From: Sphingobium sp. KCTC 72723 | GTDB lineage: Bacteria > Pseudomonadota > Alphaproteobacteria > Sphingomonadales > Sphingomonadaceae | Assembly (NCBI RefSeq): GCF_014280435.1 | Contig: NZ_CP060388.1 | Span: forward strand, 310,001 to 374,000 | Length of the DNA stretch: 64,000 bases | Reading direction: 5' to 3' | Shown: positions 50,184 to 58,933 of the stretch, one piece after another | How positions within the stretch are numbered: position 1 is the first letter of the stretch | How the letters are laid out: the number at the start of each line of letters is the position of its first letter | The notes under the pieces: generated by a model | What the model was told of the DNA's origin: nothing | Database searches by the model: none | Seen by the model: the letters and a program-made list of their open reading frames with translations, nothing else | Translations under genes and position numbers: made by a program

Positions 50184-51089
50184 TCAACCGGGAGGACCCC
50201 TGCCTTCCATCACGGCAACGATCTGGTCGAGCGGACTGGCCACCGCCCGCATGGTCTTGCTCGAAACCTGAGTATAGATGCCGGTGGTGTTGATGTTCAC
50301 GTGTCCCAGCAGGACCTGGATGACGCGGATATCGACACCCTGCTCGAGCAGGTGAGTGGCGAACGAATGCCGCAATGTGTGCGGGCTTACCCGCTTGTAG
50401 ATCTCGGCGCGCTCAGCTGCTTCCTGCACGACGCGATGCAACTGGCGCGCTGAGACCGGATCCGTGCCGTTGCGGCCAGGGAACAGCCAGCCATGCGGCA
50501 ACATCACTCCGCGCCGCTTGCCTTCGCGCCACCATTGGCGAAGCAAATCGAGCAGGTGCGGTGAGAGCATGGCGTTGCGATCCTTGCGTCCTTTGCCCTG
50601 CTCGACACGGATGATCATGCGCTCGCTGTCGATGTCATCGACCTTGAGGTGGGCAACCTCCGAGACGCGCAGGCCCGCGCCATAGGCAACGCTGAGGGCT
50701 GCTTTGTATTTGATGCCTGGCGCAGCCTCGAGCAGCCGCGCTGTCTCCTCAACGCTCAAAACCACCCGCAATTTGGGTGTGAAGCGAACGACGACAAGCC
50801 CCAGCGCCATCTCCGGTCGCTTGAGAGTTATACTGAACAGGAAGCGCAGTGCCGATACGGCTCCATTGATTGTTGCCGGACCAACGGCGCGTTCATGCTG
50901 ATCAATCTGAAAGCGCCGGAGGTCTTCGATCGTGGCCGTATCGGGAGGGCGACCGAGAAACGCGGCAAATGATCGGACGTGCCGGATATAGTCCTTCTGC
51001 GTGTGCTCCCCAAATCCACGCATCGTCATGTCCTGCAACATACGCTCGCGCAGTGAATTGTTCGGGGTCGGGGAAGTGATGGCATCCAT
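50184..51089 (-). CDS. Tyrosine recombinase of the IS91-type element
   Basis: A 301-residue XerC/D-type recombinase with a SAM-like core-binding domain (1-100) and catalytic domain. AYGAGLRVSEVAHLKVDDID carries the first Arg, SPHTLRHSFATHLLEQG the HxxR box, LLGHVNINTTGIYTQV the His and nucleophile Tyr. Several IS91-like elements carry such a recombinase before the transposase. AAGGAAC precedes the ATG at 51089. It looks intact. Confidence 0.9.
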   Translation of the reverse strand: MDAITSPTPNNSLRERMLQDMTMRGFGEHTQKDYIRHVRSFAAFLGRPPDTATIEDLRRFQIDQHERAVGPATINGAVSALRFLFSITLKRPEMALGLVVVRFTPKLRVVLSVEETARLLEAAPGIKYKAALSVAYGAGLRVSEVAHLKVDDIDSERMIIRVEQGKGRKDRNAMLSPHLLDLLRQWWREGKRRGVMLPHGWLFPGRNGTDPVSARQLHRVVQEAAERAEIYKRVSPHTLRHSFATHLLEQGVDIRVIQVLLGHVNINTTGIYTQVSSKTMRAVASPLDQIVAVMEGRGPPG

Positions 51090-51277
51090 GGTGAGTTCCT
51101 TTCCGTTGAAGGAACTCCACGGTCGCGAGGCGACATCGCCGCTCGCAAAGCCTGAACAATACTACGCTACGTCACCCCAAGCGACCCTCCCGCGGAGCGG
51201 GTTCGTGCATTGGTCGTTTGTGGTCAACGCCGTTAGGTGGTCTAGGCTGAGCGAATATGGTTAACGCTATTCCTTAA

Positions 51278-51466
51278 CAGGAATACCATCAGGAAGGTGA
51301 TGATGGTCGTGCCGGTGTTGATGACCAGTTGCCATGTGTCCGAAAAGCCGAACAGCGGCCCGGTGACGATCCAGCACAGCACTGTTCCTGTCGCCAGAAT
51401 GAAGGCTAGCGGTTGCCCCGCCCAGCTGGCGATGCGGTGCGAAAGTGCGGCAAAAAACTTGTCCAT
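51278..51466 (-). pseudogene. Low-affinity iron permease-like, N-terminal fragment
   Basis: From ATG 51466: MDKFFAALSHRIASWAGQPL then AFILATGTVLCWIVTGPLFGFSDTWQLVINTGTTIITFLMVFL, two membrane helices of the PF04120 family. At CAGGAA the frame leaves the family and ends in nine foreign residues at 51242. The remainder of the gene is at 48115-48330. The permease is therefore inactivated in this strain. Confidence 0.88.
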
Positions 51467-51530
51467 CTGCATCCTGTCTGATCGCGCCGCATTTATGCTG
51501 CGTTAAGCCATGTCTTGCCATGAGAGAGGA

Positions 51531-51857
51531 ATGACAGCCATCGCTTTCCACCGCCTGCTCGCCGCAGCACCTGCTTTCCTGCTGGTCGCGTCCTGCGCCA
51601 GCATTTCGCCCGAATCAAAGCTGCGCGCAGGGCTGATAGAGGCTGGCCTTTCGCCGCGCATGGCAGGCTGCATGGCCACGGACATGGCCGACCGGCTCGG
51701 CCTGATGCAGTTGCGGCGGCTCCAGTCGCTGGCTTCGCTCCGCAAGTCACACATGGGCGACATGACTCTGGATCGCTTCCTCTACAAAGTGCGTGCGCTG
51801 GAAGATCCCGAGATATTCCTGGTATCGAGCAAAGCGGCGATCCGCTGCGCAATCTAG
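51531..51857 (+). CDS. Small lipoprotein
   Basis: A 108-residue protein with a signal peptide and lipobox (AFLLVASCAS, lipidated Cys about residue 22), then a helical domain (AGLIEAGLSPRMAGCMATDMADRL ... LDRFLYKVRALEDPE). The domain is of a type seen in sphingomonad envelope proteins; function unknown. The ATG at 51531 lies right after GAGAGG; an earlier ATG at 51510 lacks a ribosome site. Confidence 0.7.
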   Translation: MTAIAFHRLLAAAPAFLLVASCASISPESKLRAGLIEAGLSPRMAGCMATDMADRLGLMQLRRLQSLASLRKSHMGDMTLDRFLYKVRALEDPEIFLVSSKAAIRCAI

Positions 51858-52003
51858 CCTGATTTTGCAATAATCGGGCGATCCGCTTCGCAACGCTTTT
51901 GCAATTTTGCAAAGTGCATTTGCGAAATCCATCTTTTCAACGCCGGGTTGCTGTGCTTTAGCCGTCGTCATAACGGTTCGACGCAAAAAGGACGGCTTGC
52001 CCC

Positions 52004-53203
<1,200 letters not shown>

Positions 53204-53300
53204 GGCCGCTTTTCACCTGAACTGAAACCATAAGGGGTGCGGGTGGTCCGGTAACGGACTGCTCGCGCCCGTGTTGGCGTTTCTACTGGAGGATGTTGCA

Positions 53301-54050
53301 ATGAAGATCCTTGTGCCTGTGAAGCGGGTGATTGATTATAATGTGAAGCCGCGTGTTAAGGCGGACGGGACGGGCGTTGATCTGGCCAACGTCAAGATGA
53401 GCATGAACCCGTTTGACGAGATAGCGATCGAGGAAGCGATCCGCCTGAAGGAAAAGGGCGTGGCGACCGAGGTGATCGCCGTGTCGATTGGTGTGGCGAA
53501 GGCGCAGGAAACCTTGCGCACGTCGCTCGCCATGGGTGCTGACCGGGCGATCCTGATCCAGACCGACGAGGATGTCGAGCCGCTGGGCGTGGCCAAGCTG
53601 CTGGCCAAGGTGCAGGAAGAGGAAGGCGCTGGCCTGATCATCCTGGGCAAGCAGGCGATCGACGATGACAGCAACCAGACCGGCCAGATGCTGGCCGCGC
53701 TGCTGGGCTTGCCGCAAGGCACGTTCGCCAGCAAGGTCGAGGTTGCCGACGGCAGCGTTTCGGTGACGCGCGAAGTCGATGGCGGGCTGGAGACGGTGAA
53801 GCTGTCGCTGCCCGCGATCATCACCACTGACCTGCGTTTGAACGAGCCGCGCTATGCCTCGCTGCCCAACATCATGAAGGCGAAATCCAAGCCGCTGGCG
53901 CAGAAAACCCCCGCCGATTATGGCGTGGACATCAGCGCCCGGCTGGAAACGCTCAAGGTCGTCGAACCGCCCAAGCGGACGGCGGGCGTGAAGGTCGCCG
54001 ATGTCGATGAACTGGTCGCCAAGCTCAAGGCCATGGGAGTAGCCGCATGA
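53301..54050 (+). CDS. etfB: Electron transfer flavoprotein beta subunit
   Basis: A 249-residue protein ([19 protein letters not shown], then [72 protein letters not shown]), the AMP-binding beta subunit of ETF. It passes electrons from acyl-CoA and other dehydrogenases to ETF-quinone oxidoreductase. GGAGG precedes the ATG at 53301. It overlaps etfA by ATGA. Confidence 0.97.
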   Translation: MKILVPVKRVIDYNVKPRVKADGTGVDLANVKMSMNPFDEIAIEEAIRLKEKGVATEVIAVSIGVAKAQETLRTSLAMGADRAILIQTDEDVEPLGVAKLLAKVQEEEGAGLIILGKQAIDDDSNQTGQMLAALLGLPQGTFASKVEVADGSVSVTREVDGGLETVKLSLPAIITTDLRLNEPRYASLPNIMKAKSKPLAQKTPADYGVDISARLETLKVVEPPKRTAGVKVADVDELVAKLKAMGVAA

Positions 54051-54976
54051 AAACGCTGGTATGGGTTGAACATGAAGGTGGCGCGGTCAAGGACGCGACG
54101 CTCTCGGCCGTCACCGCTGCATCGCAGCTGGGCGAAGTGCATCTGCTGGTCGCTGGCGAAGGCGTCGGCGGCGTGGCCGAGGCGGCTGCGCAGATTGCGG
54201 GCGTGGGCAAGGTGCATGTCGCCGACGACGCGGCCTTTGGCCATGCGCTGGCGGAGAATATCGCGCCGCTGATCGTGGAACTGATGGGGCATCATGATGC
54301 TTTCGTCGCGCCGGCCACGAGCAATGGCAAGAATATCGCGCCGCGTGTCGCTGCGCTGCTGGACGTGATGCAGCTGTCGGACATTCTTTCGGTCGAAAGC
54401 GACGGCACGTTCACGCGGCCCATCTATGCGGGCAATGCGATTGCCACGGTTCGCAGCAAGGACGCCAAGAAAGTCATCACCGTGCGCGGCACCGCGTTCG
54501 AGAAGGCGGCGCGGGACGGCGGTTCGGGCGTGGTCGAAGCGGTGGCATCGACCGGGGACAAGGGACTGTCGTCCTTTGTCGGCGCAGAGATCGCCAAGCT
54601 GGAGCGTCCCGAACTGACCAGTGCGAAGATCATCGTGTCGGGTGGCCGGGCATTGAAGGACGGGCCGACGTTCGAGGAAGTGATCTTCCCGCTGGCCGAC
54701 AAGCTGGGCGCGGCCGTCGGTGCGAGCCGGGCGGCAGTGGACGCAGGTTATGTGCCGAACGATTATCAGGTCGGGCAGACCGGCAAGATCGTGGCGCCGG
54801 AAGTCTATGTCGCGGTCGGCATTTCCGGGGCGATCCAGCATCTTGCCGGAATGAAGGACAGCAAGACCATCATCGCCATCAACAAGGATGAGGACGCACC
54901 GATATTCCAGGTGGCCGACATCGGGCTGGTCGGCGATCTGTTCAAGATCGTGCCGGAGCTTACCAGCAAGCTGTGA
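54047..54976 (+). CDS. etfA: Electron transfer flavoprotein alpha subunit
   Basis: A 309-residue FAD-binding subunit. The C-terminal domain has [89 protein letters not shown], the conserved FAD site. Translated coupled to etfB; a strong terminator follows. Confidence 0.98.
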   Translation: MKTLVWVEHEGGAVKDATLSAVTAASQLGEVHLLVAGEGVGGVAEAAAQIAGVGKVHVADDAAFGHALAENIAPLIVELMGHHDAFVAPATSNGKNIAPRVAALLDVMQLSDILSVESDGTFTRPIYAGNAIATVRSKDAKKVITVRGTAFEKAARDGGSGVVEAVASTGDKGLSSFVGAEIAKLERPELTSAKIIVSGGRALKDGPTFEEVIFPLADKLGAAVGASRAAVDAGYVPNDYQVGQTGKIVAPEVYVAVGISGAIQHLAGMKDSKTIIAINKDEDAPIFQVADIGLVGDLFKIVPELTSKL

Positions 54977-54995
54977 GGCTGCGTCGGACAATAGG

Positions 54996-55028
54996 AAAGG
55001 GCGCGGCCAGCGATGGCCGCGCCCTTTT
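54996..55028. terminator. Intrinsic terminator after etfA
   Basis: AAAGGGCGCGGCC / GGCCGCGCCCTTTT, 13-bp stem with AGCGAT loop; works for etfA and the convergent gene at 55044. Confidence 0.9.
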
Positions 55029-55043
55029 GCGTGTCCGAAAAGA

Positions 55044-55247
55044 TTAGTTGGGGAGGGGGCGGTTCAGGCCAGGGGTCGTGCTGGTCACGACCGGGGTCGA
55101 CAGGCTGTCGCTCTGGTCGGCCAGATTGGCCTTTGCGTCATTATAGCGGGTGACGAGGTCGTTCTTGAATTCGGTCAGCTTGCCGTCGTCGTACAGTTTC
55201 TTGCCGACATAACCGGCGATGGCGCCGAAAATCAGGGTGCGGATCAT
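55044..55247 (-). CDS. Small membrane-anchored protein (67 aa)
   Basis: A 67-residue protein ([44 protein letters not shown]...) with one N-terminal hydrophobic segment and a helical tail. AAGGAG lies 8 nt before the ATG. Short proteins of this kind are common in sphingomonads; function unknown. Confidence 0.7.
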   Translation of the reverse strand: MIRTLIFGAIAGYVGKKLYDDGKLTEFKNDLVTRYNDAKANLADQSDSLSTPVVTSTTPGLNRPLPN

Positions 55248-55350
55248 GATATGCTCCTTGTTTGGGGTTCGGGAGCATAACTGGCGGCGCGGCGGGGAGT
55301 TCCCGCAGGCCAAAACTGTGCGACGGAGCGAAGCTGTCGCGGGCCGGATG

Positions 55351-55551
55351 TCAGGCCTGATGCAGGTCCGGGGTCGCGGCGGCAGGGGCTTCGCGGCGGG
55401 CGCGGTTCGCGTCGGCCAGATCCTGCCGCTCTGCCATGGCGAGGAAGCCGGCTTCCGAACGGAGGCAGCGGTCGCGGACATTATCCAGCGTTGCCGCGTC
55501 AGCAGCGGTGCGGGCCTGCGCGGCGAGCGTGCGATAGTCGGGATTGGCCAT
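55351..55551 (-). CDS. Small alanine-rich protein (66 aa)
   Basis: A 66-residue helical protein (ANPDYRTLAAQARTAADAATLDNVRDRCLRSEAGFLAMAERQ...). AAGGAA precedes the ATG at 55551. No recognised family; sphingomonad genomes have similar small unannotated proteins. Confidence 0.6.
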   Translation of the reverse strand: MANPDYRTLAAQARTAADAATLDNVRDRCLRSEAGFLAMAERQDLADANRARREAPAAATPDLHQA

Positions 55552-55587
55552 GGCGGGGTTCCTTCCAGTGGCGGGCAGAAAAAGCGA

Positions 55588-55618
55588 CGGCCGGGGTGCG
55601 GAAACGCACACCCGGCCG
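55588..55618. terminator. Intrinsic terminator after cspA-like gene
   Basis: A CGGCCGGGGTGCG / CGCACACCCGGCCG stem with GAAA loop and one bulged base; lies downstream of the minus-strand cold-shock gene. Confidence 0.7.
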
Positions 55619-55630
55619 ACACCTGTCAGA

Positions 55631-55846
55631 TTATTCGGCGTGCGAGATGTTCACAGCCGCCATCTTGCCGCGACGGTCCTGCTCCAGTTCATAGGAGACG
55701 CGGTCCTTTTCGCGCAGCGTGGCGAGGCCAGCGCGCTCGACGGCGGAGATGTGAACGAATGCGTCAGCGCCGCCATTGTCGGGGGCAATGAAGCCATAGC
55801 CCTTGTCGGCGTTGAAGAACTTGACGACGCCAGTGATGGTGCTCAT
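55631..55846 (-). CDS. Cold-shock domain protein
   Basis: A 71-residue CspA-type protein (STITGVVKFFNADKGYGFIAPDNGGADAFVHISAVERAG...). The RNA-binding motifs RNP1 (KGYGFI) and RNP2 (AFVHIS) are present. It binds single-stranded nucleic acid and acts as an RNA chaperone. AAGGAA precedes the ATG, with a leader of about 130 nt that may have regulatory structure as in other csp genes. Confidence 0.95.
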   Translation of the reverse strand: MSTITGVVKFFNADKGYGFIAPDNGGADAFVHISAVERAGLATLREKDRVSYELEQDRRGKMAAVNISHAE

Positions 55847-56038
55847 GAATATATTCCTTCTTTCTGGGCGGCGCAGCCCGTGTGGATACGCCGGATTGCT
55901 AACGGGGCAGGGAAAGAAGGAAGCGGGTGCCGCAAAGCGCCAAAAACCGTCGATTTGCGACTGTAGCATCGCCCATATAGGGCATGTTGCGGGCAATAGC
56001 AAATCGGGCGGGCGCGTGCGGGGGCTTTGGCCGGGATT

Positions 56039-57091
56039 TCAGCCTGTTTCCGACGCCGTTTCGTCCACCATTTCCAGGCCGAAAAAGGCGTCGCGGGCGC
56101 GGGCGGCAGCATCTTCGTAAGGCTGGCGCTCCTCCGCCTGCTGCGCGGCAAGGGCATCCTCCTCCTCCGGCGTCAGGTCGCGCTCATAATTGTCGATGTC
56201 GTAGATTTCGTCATTTTCGTCGCCGTCGAAACCGGGCGGGGCGGGGAAATCCGTGCGCCACCGATCAAGCTGGTCGTCCCACCAGATGCCGCGCAGGTGG
56301 GTGGCGGCCTCTTCGGGCGGCAACGCGCCGAGGTCCAGCGGTCTTTCCGGGCGAAGTTCACACCGTTCCTGGGCGGCGGCAAATGGGGCATATTGGGCCT
56401 GATCATGGGGCCGCGCGGCGGCGCTGTGCAGCGCCATGCGGACGGCGACGAACAGGGCGGCAGATGCGCCGGGGGAGAGGGCAGTGGCAGCCGCCTCGAT
56501 CGCGGGTTCGGGCGCGGGGGTGTCGGGCATGGTGCCGTCGAGCAGCCTTGCGTCCTCCATAGGACGGGCCGAGGGTTCCGCGCCGGGGCGGGGCAGGCCG
56601 AGCGCTTCGACTTCCTGCGCCATGTCCTCCGCCGGGCAGAGCATGTCGCAATAGGCGGCGAAATCCTGCGCGACGATGCGGGCGAGGGCAGCGTCGGTGC
56701 CTTCGGCCGGGCTGTCGGCCATGCGATCGAGCCGGGCGAGCATCGACATGGCGAGGCGATTGTCATGGCGGTGGCGGGTGATGTCGTGCGTGTCCGCATC
56801 CTTGCGGATGGTTTCGGTCTGGCCGGTGATGGCGCGGGCCATCAGATCATCGGCCAGCCGCGCGCGGGCGATGAGGATCGCCGCGTCCCAGCCAAGGCGA
56901 AAGGCCGCGCCGTCGCGGCGGATGCGCAGATTATAGGCCGAACGCGGGGTGATGCGCACCGCTTCGCAGGCGAGGCGAATGACGCCGGTGCTGGCAAGAG
57001 TTTCGAGGAAGCGGCGCTGGCGGGCCGGGGTCCAGCCGTCGGCGCGGGTTTCGGGCGAGGGGCTGGGGAGCGTGGGGAAGTGGTAGGACAT
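56039..57091 (-). CDS. Conserved hypothetical protein of sphingomonad type (350 aa)
   Basis: A 350-residue protein. The N-terminal region SYHFPTLPSPSPETRADGWTPARQRRFLETLASTGVIRLACEAVRITPRSAYNLRIRRDGAAFRLGWDAAI is a DNA-binding-like helical unit similar to terminase small subunit/homeodomain-like HTH repeats. The C-terminus is acidic with a predicted coil (DLTPEEEDALAAQQAEERQ). The ATG at 57091 is chosen; sequence upstream is unlike protein. A transcriptional or phage-derived origin is possible. Confidence 0.65.
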   Translation of the reverse strand: MSYHFPTLPSPSPETRADGWTPARQRRFLETLASTGVIRLACEAVRITPRSAYNLRIRRDGAAFRLGWDAAILIARARLADDLMARAITGQTETIRKDADTHDITRHRHDNRLAMSMLARLDRMADSPAEGTDAALARIVAQDFAAYCDMLCPAEDMAQEVEALGLPRPGAEPSARPMEDARLLDGTMPDTPAPEPAIEAAATALSPGASAALFVAVRMALHSAAARPHDQAQYAPFAAAQERCELRPERPLDLGALPPEEAATHLRGIWWDDQLDRWRTDFPAPPGFDGDENDEIYDIDNYERDLTPEEEDALAAQQAEERQPYEDAAARARDAFFGLEMVDETASETG

Positions 57092-57174
57092 GGGTTTGCG
57101 TGCCTCCGGCTGAGGGGATGCCGGGAGGGTAAGGCGGGGTTGGGCGTGTAGGACAGGGGGAAGTGGGGGTGGGG

Positions 57175-57375
57175 TCAGGACTTGTTTTTGTGCCGGTCTA
57201 TGATGGCCTGCATTTTCTTCATGACCTCTTCGTGCGGAATGCCGGGTGTTGGATCGGCGAGGGCGGCTTCGACCTTCTCCCGGAACCAAGCGTCATATTC
57301 GGCAGGGTCTTCCGGCGACATCAGATGCGGCGGCGGGTCGAAGTCGGACTCAGTGAAGGCATCATCTTCGGGCAT
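57175..57375 (-). CDS. Orphan antitoxin-like protein
   Basis: A 66-residue protein (PEDDAFTESDFDPPPHLMSPEDPAEYDAWFREKVEAALADPTPGIPHEEVMKKMQAIIDRHKNKS). YDAWFxxKVxxAlxDPxPxIPHxeVM is the pattern of RelB/ParD-type antitoxins. No partner toxin follows; the sequence after its stop is non-coding, so it is an orphan or has lost its toxin. The neighbouring DUF433/DUF5615 pair is separate and divergent. Confidence 0.7.
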   Translation of the reverse strand: MPEDDAFTESDFDPPPHLMSPEDPAEYDAWFREKVEAALADPTPGIPHEEVMKKMQAIIDRHKNKS

Positions 57376-57421
57376 GGTACGACTATAGCAGCGATGCGAC
57401 TTGTCTGATAGTTTACTTGCC

Positions 57422-57655
57422 ATGACACTTGCAGGCTTTCCCCGTATCGCCGTCGATCCCGCTGTTTGTGGCGGACGGCCTATTGTTGTCGGTACGCGCG
57501 TGCGGGTGAGCGATATATTGGAGATGCTGGCCGGAGGGGCTGGCGTGGACGAGATCGTAGCCGATTTTCCCTATCTGAGCGCTGATGATGTGCGGGCGGC
57601 GTTGGGATATGCAGCCGCTATGGCTGATCATCCCGTGGTGCTTGCTGCCGAATGA
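57422..57655 (+). CDS. DUF433 antitoxin
   Basis: A 77-residue protein. FPRIAVDPAVCGGRPIVVGTRVRVSDILEMLAGGAGVDEIVADFPYLSADDVRAALGYAA matches DUF433, an HTH antitoxin family paired with PIN-like DUF5615 toxins. It shares a short divergent promoter region with the orphan antitoxin. The ATG at 57422 is used; an alternative TTG at 57401 is weaker. It overlaps the toxin start (ATGA). Confidence 0.85.
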   Translation: MTLAGFPRIAVDPAVCGGRPIVVGTRVRVSDILEMLAGGAGVDEIVADFPYLSADDVRAALGYAAAMADHPVVLAAE

Positions 57656-57975
57656 AGTTCCTTGTCGACGCGCAGTTGCCACCTGCCTTGTGCCGATGGC
57701 TGCACGAGCAGGGCCATGAAGCCGTGCATGTTTGCGACATCGGGATGATTGCGGCCAGCGATGTCGAAATTGCTGCGCGCGCCGAAGTGGATGGGGCTGC
57801 TCTCGTCAGCAAGGACGAGGATTTTGTCGTGCTGCGCTTGCCGGATCGGTTCGCGTTGCTGTGGCTGCGGTGCGGGAACGCGACGAACCGGGCGCTGGTG
57901 GGGTGGCTTGAGGCGAGGTGGGCGCGGATTGTGGTGTTGTTGGAGGGTGGGGAGCGGTTGGTGGAAGTGCGGTGA
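57652..57975 (+). CDS. DUF5615 PIN-like toxin
   Basis: A 107-residue protein (KFLVDAQLPPALCRWLHEQGHEAVHVCDIGM..., GAALVSKDEDFVVLRL). Asp6 in FLVDAQLP and Asp in SKDEDF are the PIN-like acidic residues. Forms a type II toxin-antitoxin pair with the DUF433 protein; members are presumed ribonucleases. Coupled translation with its antitoxin. Confidence 0.87.
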   Translation: MKFLVDAQLPPALCRWLHEQGHEAVHVCDIGMIAASDVEIAARAEVDGAALVSKDEDFVVLRLPDRFALLWLRCGNATNRALVGWLEARWARIVVLLEGGERLVEVR

Positions 57976-58055
57976 TTTGACAATATTTTATAGAAAACAC
58001 GGTAATACATAATTTAAGATTTCATGCGGATGCAAATAGCGTCACGGGGGGGTAA

Positions 58056-58928
58056 ATGGCTGCATCGGAATATGCCGCACCAAGGCCAAACATTGTTGCA
58101 GAGATAAATTCTATTAACGATGCTATTGAGTATTTTGATAAATTAAAATCACGAAAATACCCATTAAATGTATTTCGAGGTCATGCTAATATTGATTGGG
58201 ATGTTGTCCCAAGTATATTTCGCGATGATATGAACGTATTAGAGCATGAAAGCAAAGTGATAAGGGATTTAATAGCTTCGTACCCATCTGAATTTGATCA
58301 AGATAAATCCATGTTCGATCATTTGGTGCGGATGCAGCATTTTGGTTTGAGAACCTGTCTGATGGACGTTTCTCGAAATCCTCTAGCGGCATTGTATTTT
58401 GCTGTCGAAGATGGAGAATGCAATTCTGACGATGGCTCCGTTCTTGTTTCAGAAGTTCCTGAGGAAAGAATAAAGTATTATGACAGTGACTCTATAAGTT
58501 GTATATCAAATCTTGCAAATTTATCAAATGAAGAAAAAACAACAATAGAAAACACTTCTGCAAGAACAATAAAAGAGCTTCATCAACTAAATTCTATTGA
58601 TAGGCTGTATCAATTTATAAGGTCGGAAAAGCCAGAATTTAGACCTAGAATAAAAAAAGAAGATTTGTTTAAACCATATTTTGTTTATCCAAAGATGAAT
58701 AATAAAAGAATCGTTGCTCAGAGTGGGGCCTTCATAATTTTCGGTTTGAACCGATCAAAGGGTCCCGATTATAAAAAAGGAATAACGGTACAAATGGCCG
58801 CAATTCCATCGAGATCAAAATCTAAAATAAGAGACAGTCTTAAAAGGCTTGGATACGATGACAGCACTCTGTTTCCAGATATCGAAAGGTCCGCAAAGCA
58901 AATAATGAAAAACTATGCTCAATATTGA
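58056..58928 (+). CDS. FRG-domain protein, horizontally acquired
   Basis: A 290-residue protein. VFRGHANIDWDVVPSIFR (FRG motif near residue 41), then MFDHLVRMQHFGLRTCLMDVSRNPLAALYFAVE and VAQSGAFIIFGLNRSKG are diagnostic of the FRG domain (PF08867). The gene is far richer in A+T than its neighbours, with many ATA and AAA codons, so it was probably acquired recently. It lies after a toxin-antitoxin pair. FRG proteins are often found in mobile and defence contexts; activity here is unknown. Confidence 0.85.
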   Translation: MAASEYAAPRPNIVAEINSINDAIEYFDKLKSRKYPLNVFRGHANIDWDVVPSIFRDDMNVLEHESKVIRDLIASYPSEFDQDKSMFDHLVRMQHFGLRTCLMDVSRNPLAALYFAVEDGECNSDDGSVLVSEVPEERIKYYDSDSISCISNLANLSNEEKTTIENTSARTIKELHQLNSIDRLYQFIRSEKPEFRPRIKKEDLFKPYFVYPKMNNKRIVAQSGAFIIFGLNRSKGPDYKKGITVQMAAIPSRSKSKIRDSLKRLGYDDSTLFPDIERSAKQIMKNYAQY

Positions 58929-58933
58929 AGATA

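Larger units (their letters stand above)
48331..51277. mobile_element. 2.9-kb insertion with IS91-family transposon
   Basis: The segment between the two permease fragments is flanked by CAGGAA at 48325-48330 and 51278-51283. It holds a small membrane gene at the left, the IS91-type transposase and its tyrosine recombinase, and about 130 bp of other sequence with a CCCGC/GCGGG hairpin near 51190-51200 at the right. IS91 elements normally make no target duplication, so the 6-bp repeat may be microhomology or reflect an older, larger insertion. Confidence 0.65.

Noticed and set aside
56027..57151. 374-aa plus-strand frame
   Set aside because: It is an antisense shadow of the 350-aa minus-strand gene, with arginine/glycine-rich composition typical of high-GC shadows.
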